This document shows, in pieces, positions 32,638-41,947 of a stretch of DNA of 64,000 nucleotides; the stretch's first letter is position 1; every line of letters begins with the position of its first letter. This DNA is from Phycisphaerales bacterium UBA6054 (GTDB lineage Bacteria; Planctomycetota; Phycisphaerae; Phycisphaerales; UBA1924). The DNA lies in contig DIYM01000085.1 in NCBI GenBank assembly GCA_002429045.1, forward strand, positions 13,467 to 77,466, read 5' to 3'. Both the position numbers and the translations under genes were made by a program. The notes under the pieces were generated by a model. That model searched no databases, was not told where the DNA came from, and saw only the letters and a program-made list of their open reading frames with translations.

Positions 32638-32868
32638 TCAGAGCAGCGCTTCTTCTTCCGACGGAGTCCCGTCGTCCTCGAACGAAAGCGTGATCTTGTC
32701 CTGCAAGATCTCCTCGACCACGATCTCCAGGTCGCTCCGCCCGTCGCGATCGACCAGCGGGCGGGCCCCGTCGACCAACTGCTCGAGCCGACGCTGGATC
32801 AGCGCACACAGCTTGAACCGCCCGCCAACCTTCTGAACGATCTCGTCGCTTTTCAGAGCCTCGATCAT
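32638..32868 (-). CDS. rpoZ: RNA polymerase omega subunit
   Basis: 76 residues with the omega-family segment IVQKVGGRFKLCALIQRRLE, followed by the LVDG turn. An accessory RNA polymerase subunit that helps assembly around beta-prime. It is followed by coaC. Its promoter lies in the 218-base gap shared with the divergent gene at 33087. Confidence 0.9.
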   Translation of the reverse strand: MIEALKSDEIVQKVGGRFKLCALIQRRLEQLVDGARPLVDRDGRSDLEIVVEEILQDKITLSFEDDGTPSEEEALL

Positions 32869-33086
32869 CTGCTATGATCCCCTATACCACGAAAGCTGGT
32901 AACGCATAGAACGGTGTGGTGTCGGCCCGAGCCACGGGCCCCCGGAGGATCCGGCGAGCCGCGAACCGTCTCCATCAGACGCTCGGACGCAGAGAAGATG
33001 CTAGGCACCCACCCCGCGAAGGACCATCCCCGCCGGGCCGCCATCCTCCGTTCCCCCTCCTCTATCCCCTTGGAATCAACCAGATT

Positions 33087-33728
33087 ATGGCCGCCACCGC
33101 CGAACACAAGTTCTCGATCGCCGACAAGGTCATCCACCCGGGCAAGCCCGAGTGGGGCGTCGGGACCGTCGCGACCACATCCAGCATCGTCCACGAGGGA
33201 ACGCCCTGCCAACGCCTCTCCATCCGCTTCGACCGGGCTGGACTCAAGACCATCACCACCGCGTTCGTGAGCCTCCAGCCCGCCGACGCGGGCGACTCGG
33301 TCGCACGCCAACCCGCCCGCTCTGCCGAGCCGGCCCACCCCGCCGCGGTCAGCAAGAGCACGTCCTTCCCGACCGACCCCAAGCAAGCCCGGGCCAAGAT
33401 GACCGCACTGCCCGAGCCGGCGACCGACCCGTTCTCGACCCCCGCCAACCGGCTCCGAGCGATCCTGGACTGCTACCGCTTCCAGCCCACCGCCGGTTCG
33501 CTGATCGATTGGGCGGCCGCGCAGTCGCGCCTGGCCGACCCCCTGAGCCGCTTCAACCGCCACGAACTCGAGGAGTTCTTCAAGGACTTCCGGCGCACGC
33601 TCGACTCGGCCCTCCGCAAAGCCGTCCAGGACGCCACCCGCGCCAACCCCGCCGAACTGCGAGAGATCGCCAAGAACGCCCCGATTCAGGGGCAGCGCGC
33701 GTTGCAGCAACTGCACCGCCGACGTTGA
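33087..33728 (+). CDS. DUF3553-type protein
   Basis: 213 residues from the ATG at 33087. The N-terminal roughly 65 residues (FSIADKVIHPGKPEWGVGTV and later CQRLSIRFDRAGLKTI) match the small beta-barrel DUF3553 fold, related to CarD/TRCF-type RNA-polymerase-interacting domains. A Pro/Ala-rich linker follows, then a helical C-terminal region (FNRHELEEFFKDFRRTLDSA). Divergent from rpoZ. Function not known; a link to transcription or DNA repair is only suggested by the fold. The ribosome site is weak. The 274 bases after it contain no gene. Confidence 0.72.
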   Translation: MAATAEHKFSIADKVIHPGKPEWGVGTVATTSSIVHEGTPCQRLSIRFDRAGLKTITTAFVSLQPADAGDSVARQPARSAEPAHPAAVSKSTSFPTDPKQARAKMTALPEPATDPFSTPANRLRAILDCYRFQPTAGSLIDWAAAQSRLADPLSRFNRHELEEFFKDFRRTLDSALRKAVQDATRANPAELREIAKNAPIQGQRALQQLHRRR

Positions 33729-34002
33729 CGCCGGGCAACACCCGGCATCACCCCACCCCCGGCACGGACCGCCGGGGCCCGCCTTCCGGTCACGGATCCT
33801 GACCCAGAACGGACTATCCGGCCCCACGGACGGGGATCTTCGCGGACGTTGCGTCCCCGACAGGGAACACCGTGCCCCCGGCATGCCAGTTCGGTATCCG
33901 GTTCGCAACCTCCCCCCTCGGCGTAGGCACGAGCCGCCGCCGAACACCCAGATCGCCACGCACCATCAGGGCGCGGCACAGATCAGACCGGAGGGTCCAG
34001 AC

Positions 34003-34284
34003 ATGACCGAGAACGACTTCCAGACGCGACTCGCCAAGCTCCTCGAGCAGATCGATACCCTGCCCGAGTCCGAGCGCCCCAAGCTCGCACAACTCGCCGG
34101 CGAGACCCAGGCCCGCCACCAGAAGATGCGCAAAACCATCGCCGAACTCCAGGAATCGCTCGACCACCTCCGCCTGAGCGTCAAGTACCTCGTCTTCGAT
34201 CTGGAAGCCACCCGGCGCGAGAACAAGTACCTCCGCAACCTGCTCGAAACCCGCCAGGACAACGACGGCGAGGGCGCGGACTGA
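34003..34284 (+). CDS. Small coiled-coil protein conserved in planctomycetes
   Basis: 93 residues; GGAGGG lies a few bases before the ATG. Almost entirely helical with heptads: LAKLLEQIDTLPESERPKLA, then TIAELQESLDHL and LSVKYLVFDLEATRRENKYL. I recall similar short proteins in other planctomycetes annotated as uncharacterised or transcriptional-regulator-like. No DNA-binding motif is evident. It lies just before tRNA-Ser(GCT). Confidence 0.75.
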   Translation: MTENDFQTRLAKLLEQIDTLPESERPKLAQLAGETQARHQKMRKTIAELQESLDHLRLSVKYLVFDLEATRRENKYLRNLLETRQDNDGEGAD

Positions 34285-34450
34285 ACCGGCTCCCGACGGT
34301 CAGCCCCGCATATCCCGATCGGAATCGGTGCCGTTGCGTCCCGGGCTTGCATGCCCCGGAGACGACCTCCCCTCGGCCCAATCGTCCGGGACCGCGGTTG
34401 CCCCGTTGTTTGACGCCCCGATCCGCCCTACGCTCTCTGTCCAAGCACCC

Positions 34451-34540
34451 GGAACGGTGCCCGAGAGGCTGAAGGGGCCGGATTGCTAATCCGGTGTACG
34501 GGGTAAACCCGTACCGAGGGTTCGAATCCCTCCCGTTCCG
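34451..34540 (+). tRNA. tRNA-Ser (anticodon GCT)
   Basis: 90 bases. Acceptor GGAACGG with CCGTTCC, discriminator G, anticodon stem CCGGATT-GCT-AATCCGG, a long variable arm and T-arm GAGGGTTCGAATCCCTC. CCA is not encoded. Confidence 0.96.
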
Positions 34541-34546
34541 CTCAAC

Positions 34547-34570
34547 AAAGACCCGCCCGGCGGGTCTTTT
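34547..34570 (+). terminator. Terminator of tRNA-Ser(GCT)
   Basis: AAAGACCCG (34547-34555) pairs with CGGGTCTTT (34561-34569), followed by further T residues, 6 bases after the tRNA. Confidence 0.88.
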
Positions 34571-34611
34571 TCGTGCGCCCGCATCTCGCGCTCCATCGAA
34601 GGCAAACAGCC

Positions 34612-35232
34612 ATGACCACGCATCATCCCGCCCAGACCGCGGCAGACCCGCTGCAGTTCCTCGAGAGCCGCAGGTCCTGCAACCCGACCCTTCTCGCCGC
34701 GCCCGCGCCGAACGACGAGCAACTCGAGACCATCCTCCGCGTCGCGGCGCGCACGCCAGACCACGGCAAGCTCGTGCCGTATCGGTTCATCACACTCGAT
34801 CACGACGATTGTGTCGCGCTCGGCCGGCACGTCCGCGACGCGTTCGCGGCCGGCAACCCCGACGCGCAACCCGAAGCGATCGAGAAGAGCAGCCAACGCT
34901 TCGACAACGCGCCCATGATCGTCGCCGTCGTCTGCCGGGCCCGCCCGCTCGACCCGCGCGCCCCCAAGATCCCCGAGTTCGAGCAACTGATGACCTGCGG
35001 GGCCGCGTGCATGAACCTGCTCCACGGCGCGCACGCTCTGGGCTTCGGTGCCATCTGGCTGACCGGATGGACCACCTACGACCAGCGCATCCTCGGAGCC
35101 CTCGGGCTCGGGCCGGGCGAACGTCTCTCCGGCTGGATCCACCTCGGCACCCAGACCGAGCCCCGCGAGGACCGCGAACGCCCCGAACTGCCCGAGATCG
35201 TTGTGCGGTGGGGGCGCCCGTCGGTACACTGA
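34612..35232 (+). CDS. Nitroreductase family protein (YdjA-like)
   Basis: 206 residues. FMN-binding nitroreductase fold: RRSCNPTLLAAPAPN at the phosphate-binding start, VAARTPDHGKLVPYRFI, a central helix with CGAACMNLLHGAHALGFGAI, and a C-terminal LSGWIHLGTQ strand. The compact length and spacing resemble E. coli YdjA. The ATG at 34612 is preferred because the in-frame ATG at 34573 sits against the tRNA terminator. It ends 4 bases before the next start, so it is cotranscribed with the hydrolase. Probably reduces nitro or quinone compounds with NAD(P)H; the substrate is unknown. Confidence 0.88.
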   Translation: MTTHHPAQTAADPLQFLESRRSCNPTLLAAPAPNDEQLETILRVAARTPDHGKLVPYRFITLDHDDCVALGRHVRDAFAAGNPDAQPEAIEKSSQRFDNAPMIVAVVCRARPLDPRAPKIPEFEQLMTCGAACMNLLHGAHALGFGAIWLTGWTTYDQRILGALGLGPGERLSGWIHLGTQTEPREDRERPELPEIVVRWGRPSVH

Positions 35233-35236
35233 GCGG

Positions 35237-36016
35237 ATGCTGCCCCGAGCGTTGGTATCGATCGCGTGCCTCTCGACCGGCCTTGTCTCCGCCCAACCCC
35301 ATGCGCCGCAACGCCACGCCGGTGGGCACGAGAAGATGGTCTACCTCGTCCACGATCGCCCCGACCCGGGCGGCGAACGCGAGGGGGTCGATCCCGACCT
35401 CCGCCCGGCGCTCATCGTCCTGCCCGGGGGCGACGGCTCGCGCGAGTTCGAGCGTTGGGTCGGCACGATCGCGTCCAGGACCCCCGAGGGCTGGCTCACC
35501 GTTCAACTCGTCGCCCCCCGATGGCGCGACGACGCCAACCGCATCGTCTGGCCGACCGAGGGCCTCCCCGACGACCGGGCCGAGTTCACCACCGACGCGT
35601 TCATCGACGCCGTCGCCCGAGAGATCCAGGCGGACGACCGCGTCGACCCGGAACGCACCTATGTGCTCGGCTGGTCGTCGGGCGGGCCGCCGGCGTACGC
35701 GGCGGTCATGACCCCGGACATCCCCGTCTCGGGGGCGATCGTCCTGATGAGCGTCTTCAAGCCCGATCTGCTCCCCGATCCCGCCGGCTCGGCCGGGCGA
35801 CACGTGTGCATCCTGCACGCACGCGACGACTTCATCCCGATGCGGTTCGCCGATCTCGCGAACGACACGCTCGCCCCCCACGCCGCCGGGGTCCGGCTCG
35901 ACCGATACGCCGGCGGGCACGGCTGGACCGCCGATCTTCTCGACCGCACCGCCGCCGCCTTCGACTGGATCGACGCCGACCACGCTACGGAACCGCCCGA
36001 TACGCCTCCGCCGTGA
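35237..36016 (+). CDS. Exported alpha/beta hydrolase
   Basis: 259 residues. Signal peptide (MLPRALVSIACLSTG, cleavage near VSAQ), then an esterase-like alpha/beta fold with an LIVLPGGDGSREF oxyanion region and the nucleophile elbow GWSSGG (Ser147), a downstream Asp (LHARDDF) and His (GGHGW) completing the triad. It starts 4 bases after the nitroreductase stop. Its last 32 bases overlap the convergent GNAT gene. Similar to secreted dienelactone hydrolase or phospholipase-type esterases; the exact substrate is unknown. Confidence 0.85.
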   Translation: MLPRALVSIACLSTGLVSAQPHAPQRHAGGHEKMVYLVHDRPDPGGEREGVDPDLRPALIVLPGGDGSREFERWVGTIASRTPEGWLTVQLVAPRWRDDANRIVWPTEGLPDDRAEFTTDAFIDAVAREIQADDRVDPERTYVLGWSSGGPPAYAAVMTPDIPVSGAIVLMSVFKPDLLPDPAGSAGRHVCILHARDDFIPMRFADLANDTLAPHAAGVRLDRYAGGHGWTADLLDRTAAAFDWIDADHATEPPDTPPP

Positions 36017-36560
36017 TCGCCCAACGCTCGTGGTCTTCCCAAGCGCCCGCGATCTGCAGATACCTCTCCGAGTACCCCTCCTTCACAAAGCCGTTGCGCT
36101 CCAGGACCCGCCGCGAACCGGTGTTGACCGGCATGATGTTGGCGCACACCCGGTGCAAGCCCATCGCCCCGAACGCCCGACGCAGCACCAGCCCGATCGC
36201 CTCGGTCATGTACCCGCGCCCGCTGTGCTCGGTGCCGATCCAGTACCCCAGCCGCCCGTTCTGGAAGGGCCCGCGTTCGATCGCGCCCAGCGTGACCCGC
36301 CCGAGCAGCACACCGTCGGATACCCGGCAGACCAACCACCGGCACTCGGACCCGTCGATCGGAACGCCGATCTCACGCCCGAACGCGTCGTCGCCGAACG
36401 GATCGAAACCCTCGGGGGGCTCGGGTTCCCACCGTCGCAGTTCCGCCCGGCTCGCGCGACGCAGCCCGACGAAGGCGTCCCGGTCCGACGCCCGCGCCGG
36501 GCGCAGGAACACCCGGCTCCCGATCTCGACCGCGCCCGATGTCACCGATCCGCGCGACAT
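35985..36560 (-). CDS. GNAT N-acetyltransferase (RimJ/RimL-like)
   Basis: 191 residues. Opens VFLRPARASDRDAFVGLRRA and carries GYWIGTEHSGRGYMTEAIG, the acetyl-CoA pyrophosphate loop, then LHRVCANIMPVNTGSRRVLE as in RimJ-type ribosomal-protein N-acetyltransferases. The start at 36560 follows the membrane-protein gene on the same strand by 17 bases. The tail overlaps the hydrolase gene by 32 bases in convergent orientation. The acceptor substrate is not deducible. Confidence 0.88.
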   Translation of the reverse strand: MSRGSVTSGAVEIGSRVFLRPARASDRDAFVGLRRASRAELRRWEPEPPEGFDPFGDDAFGREIGVPIDGSECRWLVCRVSDGVLLGRVTLGAIERGPFQNGRLGYWIGTEHSGRGYMTEAIGLVLRRAFGAMGLHRVCANIMPVNTGSRRVLERNGFVKEGYSERYLQIAGAWEDHERWAITAEAYRAVP

Positions 36561-36577
36561 GCCGGAGCGTACCACGC

Positions 36578-37501
36578 TCAGCCGTAGTAGTCCGCGTACG
36601 GATCGTCCTCGCCGGGCCCGTCGCCGCCAGAACCGCCGAAGTGCAGGATCGCCGCGATCGAACCGGCGACCAGCCCGATCGCGACCACCCGGACCATCAG
36701 CGTCCGCTTGGTTCCGCCGGCGGACAGCACGAACACCAGCGGCATGCAGACCATGAGCAACAGCGCCGGCACGCTTTTGGGCTCGGATTGCACGCCCGCG
36801 CCCAACGCGCCGGCGAGTAACAGCCCGGTCAGCACCGAGACGGCGCCACGCGAAGGCGATACATCGCGAACGAACACCGAGACGATCAGGGCCGAACTCA
36901 GCACCGCCATCACCCCGGCAAGCGCCATCGATCCCGAAGAGAACCCCGCCAGATGCAGCATCGGTTGCAGCGCCCCGATCGCGATGACCCACGCGAGGAT
37001 CCCCGTCCATCCCACGGCCGCGCCCGTCCCGCGATCAGCCGCCTGCGCGATCAACGAACCTGCCAGCCCGCTCACCGCCACGGTTCCCCACAGGTCCGCC
37101 TCGGAGATCGCCTGCGGCGCGTACCCCTCGCAGAGCATCCACGCCAGCCCGCCAAAGACGACCGCCCGCGCGAGCGACACACCCCACGCGGGCAGCCTGA
37201 TCAGTCCCTCGACAAAGCCGAACACCCCGAGCAGGATCGCCGCGTGCGCGGCGCGCATGGTGTTGTCCGTCGGCCACCACTCGAACCGCACCTTGACCAC
37301 GTAGTCGGCCGCCACAAACCCGCCCGCCAGCAGCACCGGCAGCAGCCACCGTGGTCCGTCGCCCGCCGGTTCCCCCTCGTCCCGGGGCACCGCCGACCTG
37401 CGACGGTGCATCCACCAGAACACGCCCAAAAGCAACAGCGAGACCGCGCCGGGGATCACCCCGCCGTGCAGGACCAGGCGTTGGAACAGGTCGTCGGGCA
37501 T
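36578..37501 (-). CDS. Multi-pass membrane protein, unknown function
   Basis: 307 residues with about eight to nine hydrophobic helices (for example GAVSLLLLGVFWWMH, LLPVLLAGGFVAADYV, ALAGVMAVLSSALIVSVFV). The C-terminal tail is Gly/Asp-rich and ends DPYADYYG. No transporter signature was recognised. Upstream of the GNAT gene and probably cotranscribed with it. The hairpin at 37536-37555 separates it from yceI. Confidence 0.8.
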   Translation of the reverse strand: MPDDLFQRLVLHGGVIPGAVSLLLLGVFWWMHRRRSAVPRDEGEPAGDGPRWLLPVLLAGGFVAADYVVKVRFEWWPTDNTMRAAHAAILLGVFGFVEGLIRLPAWGVSLARAVVFGGLAWMLCEGYAPQAISEADLWGTVAVSGLAGSLIAQAADRGTGAAVGWTGILAWVIAIGALQPMLHLAGFSSGSMALAGVMAVLSSALIVSVFVRDVSPSRGAVSVLTGLLLAGALGAGVQSEPKSVPALLLMVCMPLVFVLSAGGTKRTLMVRVVAIGLVAGSIAAILHFGGSGGDGPGEDDPYADYYG

Positions 37502-37535
37502 CGATACTCCGCCAGTGGGGGGCTTGCAAAACGAG

Positions 37536-37555
37536 CCGCGGGCTTCGGCCCGCGG
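37536..37555 (-). terminator. Terminator after the YceI-family gene
   Basis: CCGCGGGC and GCCCGCGG (8-bp perfect stem) enclose TTCG. On the minus strand the hairpin is followed by CTCGTTTTGC. It lies between the YceI-family stop (37610) and the membrane-protein start. Confidence 0.7.
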
Positions 37556-37609
37556 GTGCTCCGCGAGCCCGCCGCGAACAGAAGCCCGCGATGATACTCG
37601 GCGCCCGGA

Positions 37610-38272
37610 TTACTCGGCGATCGCTTCGACCGCGACGATCAGCGTCACGGTGTTGCCCAGCCCGCCCCCCTCGCCGCCGTCGGCCGCGAGGTACTTGGTC
37701 ATCCCGAAGTCCGAACGCTTGATGTCAAAGCGAGCCTCGAACCCCAGCACGTCCTTGTTGCGGAACGTCCCGGTATCGAACCCGCTCAGGCTGGCGGAGA
37801 TCGGGCGGGTCTCGCCCTGCAGCGTCAACTCGCCGTTGAGCACCCAGCCGCCCTCCGAACCGCTGATCCCGGTCGAAACGAACGAGATCTCGGGGAACTG
37901 ACGCGCGTTGAAGAAGTCCGCCTGGCGCAGGTGACCGTCGCGCGAGTTGTTGTTCGTGTCGATCGACGCCGTCTGCACCGTGAACGCCATGCGGCTGTCC
38001 GCGGGGCTCTCGGCGTTGTAATGCACCTCGCCGTCCATGTCGTTGAAGCGCCCGTAGAAGTTCGCCACCCCGCCGTGCCGGATGCTGAACACCACCGACG
38101 AATGCACCGGGTCCGAGGCGTACATCCGCTCGCCCTGGCGGGTCTCGAAGACGGTCTCCCGTTGCTCGGCGGCGAACGCGGCCGTCGCCTCGGCGTTCGA
38201 GAACCCCGCCAGCATCCCGGCACCGCCCACCCCGGCAACACCGGCGACGACTGCAATAAGTGACTTGTTCAT
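37610..38272 (-). CDS. YceI-family periplasmic protein
   Basis: 220 residues with an N-terminal signal peptide (MNKSLIAVVAGVAGVGGAGM). The lipocalin-like YceI barrel is clear: DPVHSSVVFSIRHGGVANFYG, SIDTNNNSRDGHLRQADFFN and LTLQGETRPISASL. Family members bind isoprenoid lipids or act in stress and surface adhesion; a role in polyprenyl binding is inferred only from the family. Divergent from the VCBS-repeat gene across 217 bases; on its own transcript ending in the TTCG hairpin. Confidence 0.92.
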   Translation of the reverse strand: MNKSLIAVVAGVAGVGGAGMLAGFSNAEATAAFAAEQRETVFETRQGERMYASDPVHSSVVFSIRHGGVANFYGRFNDMDGEVHYNAESPADSRMAFTVQTASIDTNNNSRDGHLRQADFFNARQFPEISFVSTGISGSEGGWVLNGELTLQGETRPISASLSGFDTGTFRNKDVLGFEARFDIKRSDFGMTKYLAADGGEGGGLGNTVTLIVAVEAIAE

Positions 38273-38489
38273 GCGTGGATCTCCTGCTCATTGAGCGTGT
38301 GTGTGAGCCAGACAGTTCGATCGTCAGCCGCCACCGGACGCACCGATCGGGCCGAAGCGCGTGTGTCTGTGAGAACAAAGAACCGCCGGCCACAGAACCG
38401 TATTCCACACCGGGGGGCATTTCTGCAACCACGCCCGGAGCGCCCGCATACACCCCGCGGGTCTCCAACAACACGCCCGAGGAGGTTTG

Positions 38490-39671
38490 ATGATGTGGAT
38501 CCAAACGTGTGCGGTGGCGGCGGTGCTCGCCGGCTCGGCAGACAACGCCCCAGACAACGCCCCAGCCTGGCGCCCGGGATCGGCGGAACTGTTGCCCCTC
38601 GAATCGCTCCAGGGCCGGTCCATGGACGCCGAACTCACCGATCTCAACGCCGACGGCATGCCCGACCTGATCGTCGCCAGCGAGTTCGGCCAGAACGTCG
38701 TGCTGCTCGCCTCTCGGGCCGGGTCCTTCGCGGAGTCCACGAACGCGCTGCCCCGCGGGCGCATCCACGATTCCGAAGACATCGCCGTCGCAGACTTCGA
38801 TGCCGATGACCGCCCCGACATCGTCTTTGTCGCCGAGGACGACCAGACGAACGAGCTGTACCTGCAGACACAGCCGGGCGTGTTCATCGACGCGTCCGAC
38901 CGGCTCCCCGCGCCGGGCGGCGTGTCCAACGCCGTGCTCGCGGTCGACATCGATGCCGACGGCGATCTTGATCTGATTCTCGGCAACGCGGGCGACAATG
39001 TCGTACTGCTCAACGACGGCGCCGCGGGATTCACACCCGACCAAGACGGCCGCATCCCCGCGGACGCGCGCACCACCCAAGACATCGAGCCCGCCGACAT
39101 CGATGCCGACGGCGATACCGATCTCATCATCGCCAACGAGGACGGCAACCGGATCCTCATTAATGACGGTCGCGGCTTCTTCGACGACGAGACGGACGAA
39201 CGGCTCCCGTCGATGCCCGACATCGAGACCCGCGAGATCGACGCGGCCGACCTCGACGCAGACGGCGACCTCGACCTCGTCTTCGCCAACGTCGGCTGGC
39301 GACCCGGCAAGGACCCGACCAATCGAGTCCTGCTCAACGACGGCACCGGCGTCTTCACCGAGGCGGAGAGCCTCCCGCCCAGCGGCGGGAACACCCTCGA
39401 CACCGAGCTGGCCGACCTCGACGGGGACGGCGACACCGACATCCTCTTCGGCCACAGCCAGTCCGGCCCGCCGGTCCAGGTCTGGATCAACGGCGGCAAC
39501 GCCGCGTTCAAAGACCGGACCGCGTCGTGGGTCCCCCAACTCACGCTCGTCCACACCATCGATCTCGAGCCGATCGACCTCGACGCCGACGGCAAGCTCG
39601 ATCTCTACATCGCGAATCATGTCAGTGCGGACGTGCTTCTCGTGAACAAACCGGTGAAGAACGCGGGGTGA
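38490..39671 (+). CDS. Exported FG-GAP/VCBS-repeat beta-propeller protein
   Basis: About 393 residues. GGAGG lies 4 bases before the ATG at 38490 and 7 before the ATG at 38493; either start is possible. After a short signal peptide, Asp-rich repeats recur every 50-60 residues (LTDLNADGMPDLIVA, VADFDADDRPDIVFV, VDIDADGDLDLILGN, ADIDADGDTDLIIAN), the calcium-binding integrin-like FG-GAP pattern. Likely secreted or surface-associated. It ends 3 bases before the convergent guaA stop. It lacks the dockerin-like tail of the island proteins. Confidence 0.87.
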   Translation: MMWIQTCAVAAVLAGSADNAPDNAPAWRPGSAELLPLESLQGRSMDAELTDLNADGMPDLIVASEFGQNVVLLASRAGSFAESTNALPRGRIHDSEDIAVADFDADDRPDIVFVAEDDQTNELYLQTQPGVFIDASDRLPAPGGVSNAVLAVDIDADGDLDLILGNAGDNVVLLNDGAAGFTPDQDGRIPADARTTQDIEPADIDADGDTDLIIANEDGNRILINDGRGFFDDETDERLPSMPDIETREIDAADLDADGDLDLVFANVGWRPGKDPTNRVLLNDGTGVFTEAESLPPSGGNTLDTELADLDGDGDTDILFGHSQSGPPVQVWINGGNAAFKDRTASWVPQLTLVHTIDLEPIDLDADGKLDLYIANHVSADVLLVNKPVKNAG

Positions 39672-39674
39672 GTG

Positions 39675-41243
39675 TCACTCCCACTCGATCGTCGCGGGCG
39701 GCTTGCTGGAGATGTCGTACACCACCCGGTTCACGCCGCGGACCTCGTTGATGATCCGGTTGCTGATCCGACCGAGGACCTCGAAGGGGATCCGCGCCCA
39801 GTCGGCGGTCATGAAGTCCTGCGTTTCGACGGCCCGGATCGCCACGACCGACTCGTACGTCCGCCCGTCGCCCATCACGCCCACGCTCTGGACCGGCAGC
39901 AGCACCGCGAAGACCTGGCTGGTTTTGCGGTACAACCCGGCCGACACGATCTCCTCGAGCAGGATCTCGTCGCAATCGCGCAGCACCGCCAGCTTCGGCT
40001 CGGTCACCTCGCCCAGCACGCGCACCGCCAGCCCCGGCCCGGGGAACGGGTGACGCCACACCAGGCTGTCGGGCAGGCCGAGCACGCCGCCCAGGCGGCG
40101 CACCTCGTCCTTGAACAGCTCCCGCAGCGGCTCGATCAGCTCGAAGCCGAGGTCCTCGGGCAAGCCGCCGACGTTGTGGTGCAGCTTGATGTTCGCCGCG
40201 TTGCCCGAGTGCCCGTGCCCGGATTCGATGACATCCGGGTACAGCGTGCCCTGAGCGAGGTATTCGGCGCCCTCGATGTCGTGTGCGGACTGCTTGAAGA
40301 CCTCGATGAACCGGTGCCCGATGCGCCTGCGCTTCTCCTGCGGGTCGTCCACGCCGGCGAGGTCGCCCAGGAACTCCGCCCGCGCGTCGGCCACGCGGAG
40401 ATCGATCTTGAAGTGGTCGCGGAACGTGTGCTCGACCAGATCGCGTTCCTTGTTGCGCAGCAAGCCGTTGTCGACGAACACGCACGTCAGGCGGTCGCCG
40501 ATCGCCCGGTGCAGCAGCGCCGCCACGACCGACGAGTCCACGCCGCCCGAGAGCCCGCAGATCACGCGGTCCTCGCCGACGCGCTCGCGGATGGCCTGCG
40601 CCTGCTCCTCGGCGTAGTCCGACATCTTCCACAGCCCGTCGCACTTACAGATCTCGTACAGGAAGTTGCGGAACATGTCCACGCCGTGCGGCGTGTGGGT
40701 GACCTCCGGGTGGAACTGCACCCCCCAGAACCGGATGCCGGGCTCGGTCGACCGGACCGCGGCGAACGGGCAGGTCTTGGTCGCGCCGATCGCTTCCATG
40801 CCGCCCGCCTTGAGATCCCTGATCTGATCGCCGTGCGACATCCACACCTGGGTGTGGTCCGGCACCGCGTCGAAGAACGCCCCGTCGTTCGCGACACCGA
40901 GCTGCGCCCGCCCGTACTCGCGGTGGTCGGCCTTCGAGACATCCGCGCCGAGGATCTTGCACGCGAGCTGCATCCCGTAGCAGATCCCCAGCACCGGCAC
41001 CCCGAGCCGCAGCACCCCCTCGTCCATGGTGGGGGCGCCGTCGTCGTACACGCTGGCGGGCCCGCCGGAGAGCACGACGCCCCTGGGGTTCATCGCTTTC
41101 AGCTCGTCCGCCGAGATGTCCGGGCGCACCAGGAGGCTGAACACGCCCGCGTCGCGGATGCGTCGGCAGATCAACTGGGCGGTCTGCCCCCCGAAGTCCA
41201 GGACGGGGACAATCTCGTCGTGCGTGCCGTGGTGGTCGCTCAT
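39675..41243 (-). CDS. guaA: GMP synthase (glutamine-hydrolysing)
   Basis: 522 residues from the ATG at 41243; a longer frame to 41426 is not conserved-looking. The N-terminal class-I amidotransferase has the nucleophile motif GICYGMQ and [11 protein letters not shown]; the ATP pyrophosphatase domain has the PP-loop LSGGVDSSV; the C-terminal dimerisation domain ends KPPATIEWE. It converts XMP to GMP with glutamine and ATP. The 214-base leader region before the next gene includes a CCGCTCG/CGAGCGG hairpin at 41306-41322 that might regulate it; no known riboswitch is evident. Confidence 0.97.
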   Translation of the reverse strand: MSDHHGTHDEIVPVLDFGGQTAQLICRRIRDAGVFSLLVRPDISADELKAMNPRGVVLSGGPASVYDDGAPTMDEGVLRLGVPVLGICYGMQLACKILGADVSKADHREYGRAQLGVANDGAFFDAVPDHTQVWMSHGDQIRDLKAGGMEAIGATKTCPFAAVRSTEPGIRFWGVQFHPEVTHTPHGVDMFRNFLYEICKCDGLWKMSDYAEEQAQAIRERVGEDRVICGLSGGVDSSVVAALLHRAIGDRLTCVFVDNGLLRNKERDLVEHTFRDHFKIDLRVADARAEFLGDLAGVDDPQEKRRRIGHRFIEVFKQSAHDIEGAEYLAQGTLYPDVIESGHGHSGNAANIKLHHNVGGLPEDLGFELIEPLRELFKDEVRRLGGVLGLPDSLVWRHPFPGPGLAVRVLGEVTEPKLAVLRDCDEILLEEIVSAGLYRKTSQVFAVLLPVQSVGVMGDGRTYESVVAIRAVETQDFMTADWARIPFEVLGRISNRIINEVRGVNRVVYDISSKPPATIEWE

Positions 41244-41457
41244 GCGCCTGGCCCTCAAACAACACCGCCGCGCCTGAACCCGACGCGGCGATTCGGTCCG
41301 AGAACCCCGCTCGCTCCGAGCGGTGTCCATCGTAGACCACACGCCCGTCGCCGTACCACGCATCCCCCGCACGAACCCCAACGGCGCAGCGTGCGTATCA
41401 ACCACGACGCGCCGGGCCGGACCCAACCCGAGGCCCGCACACGGGATAGCATCGCCG

Positions 41458-41874
41458 ATGCCCCCCGCGCACGATCAACGAGCTATGGCGACGGTTCTGG
41501 GTCTCGTGGTCCTGCTGATGCCCGCCGGCTGCATCCCCAGCGAGCGGGCCGGCTTCGATGCCGCCAGCCCCTCGCGCCGACTCGACGCGATCGTGCGGGC
41601 GTCCGGGCCCGACTCCGACCCCGCCTCCATCGCCCGCCTCGTCGAGCAGCTCGACTCGCAGGACCCGGCGGCACGCATGCTCGCGATCCGCGCGCTCGAA
41701 TCACGGACCGGAGAAACAAAGGGGTATATCCATACAGATCCCGAATGGAAACGCCAAGTCGCGATCGACCGTTGGATCACTTCCCTTGAAGCGGGTGCGT
41801 TCGTTCCCGATACTGTCCCAGAACCGGGCCCGGACACTGGCGCAGACGCCCGATCCGCACCGATGAACCCGTAG
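41458..41874 (+). CDS. Small lipoprotein with HEAT-like segment
   Basis: 138 residues; lipobox LLMPAGC follows a hydrophobic stretch. The start at 41458 gives an Arg before the hydrophobic core; the ATG at 41485 would leave none. The body contains a helical repeat pair ([10 protein letters not shown], then [21 protein letters not shown]), like one HEAT unit, and a Pro-rich end. Function unknown. It precedes the anti-sigma-type gene by 73 bases. Confidence 0.65.
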   Translation: MPPAHDQRAMATVLGLVVLLMPAGCIPSERAGFDAASPSRRLDAIVRASGPDSDPASIARLVEQLDSQDPAARMLAIRALESRTGETKGYIHTDPEWKRQVAIDRWITSLEAGAFVPDTVPEPGPDTGADARSAPMNP

Positions 41875-41947
41875 TGTGTGTCAGCAGCCCCGCCACGACG
41901 CGGACCCGTTTCAGCAGCATCCGAGTCAGCGACCACCCAACCAGACC

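Noticed and set aside
34451..34540. tRNA-Ser(GCT) as a second attachment site
   Set aside because: Its 3' end is not repeated elsewhere in the window and ordinary chromosomal genes flank it on both sides.
37725..39620. 631-codon minus-strand frame
   Set aside because: Antisense to the VCBS-repeat gene; its apparent repeats mirror the Asp-rich repeats of that gene.
39672..41789. 705-codon plus-strand frame
   Set aside because: Antisense to guaA, which has complete catalytic motifs on the other strand.
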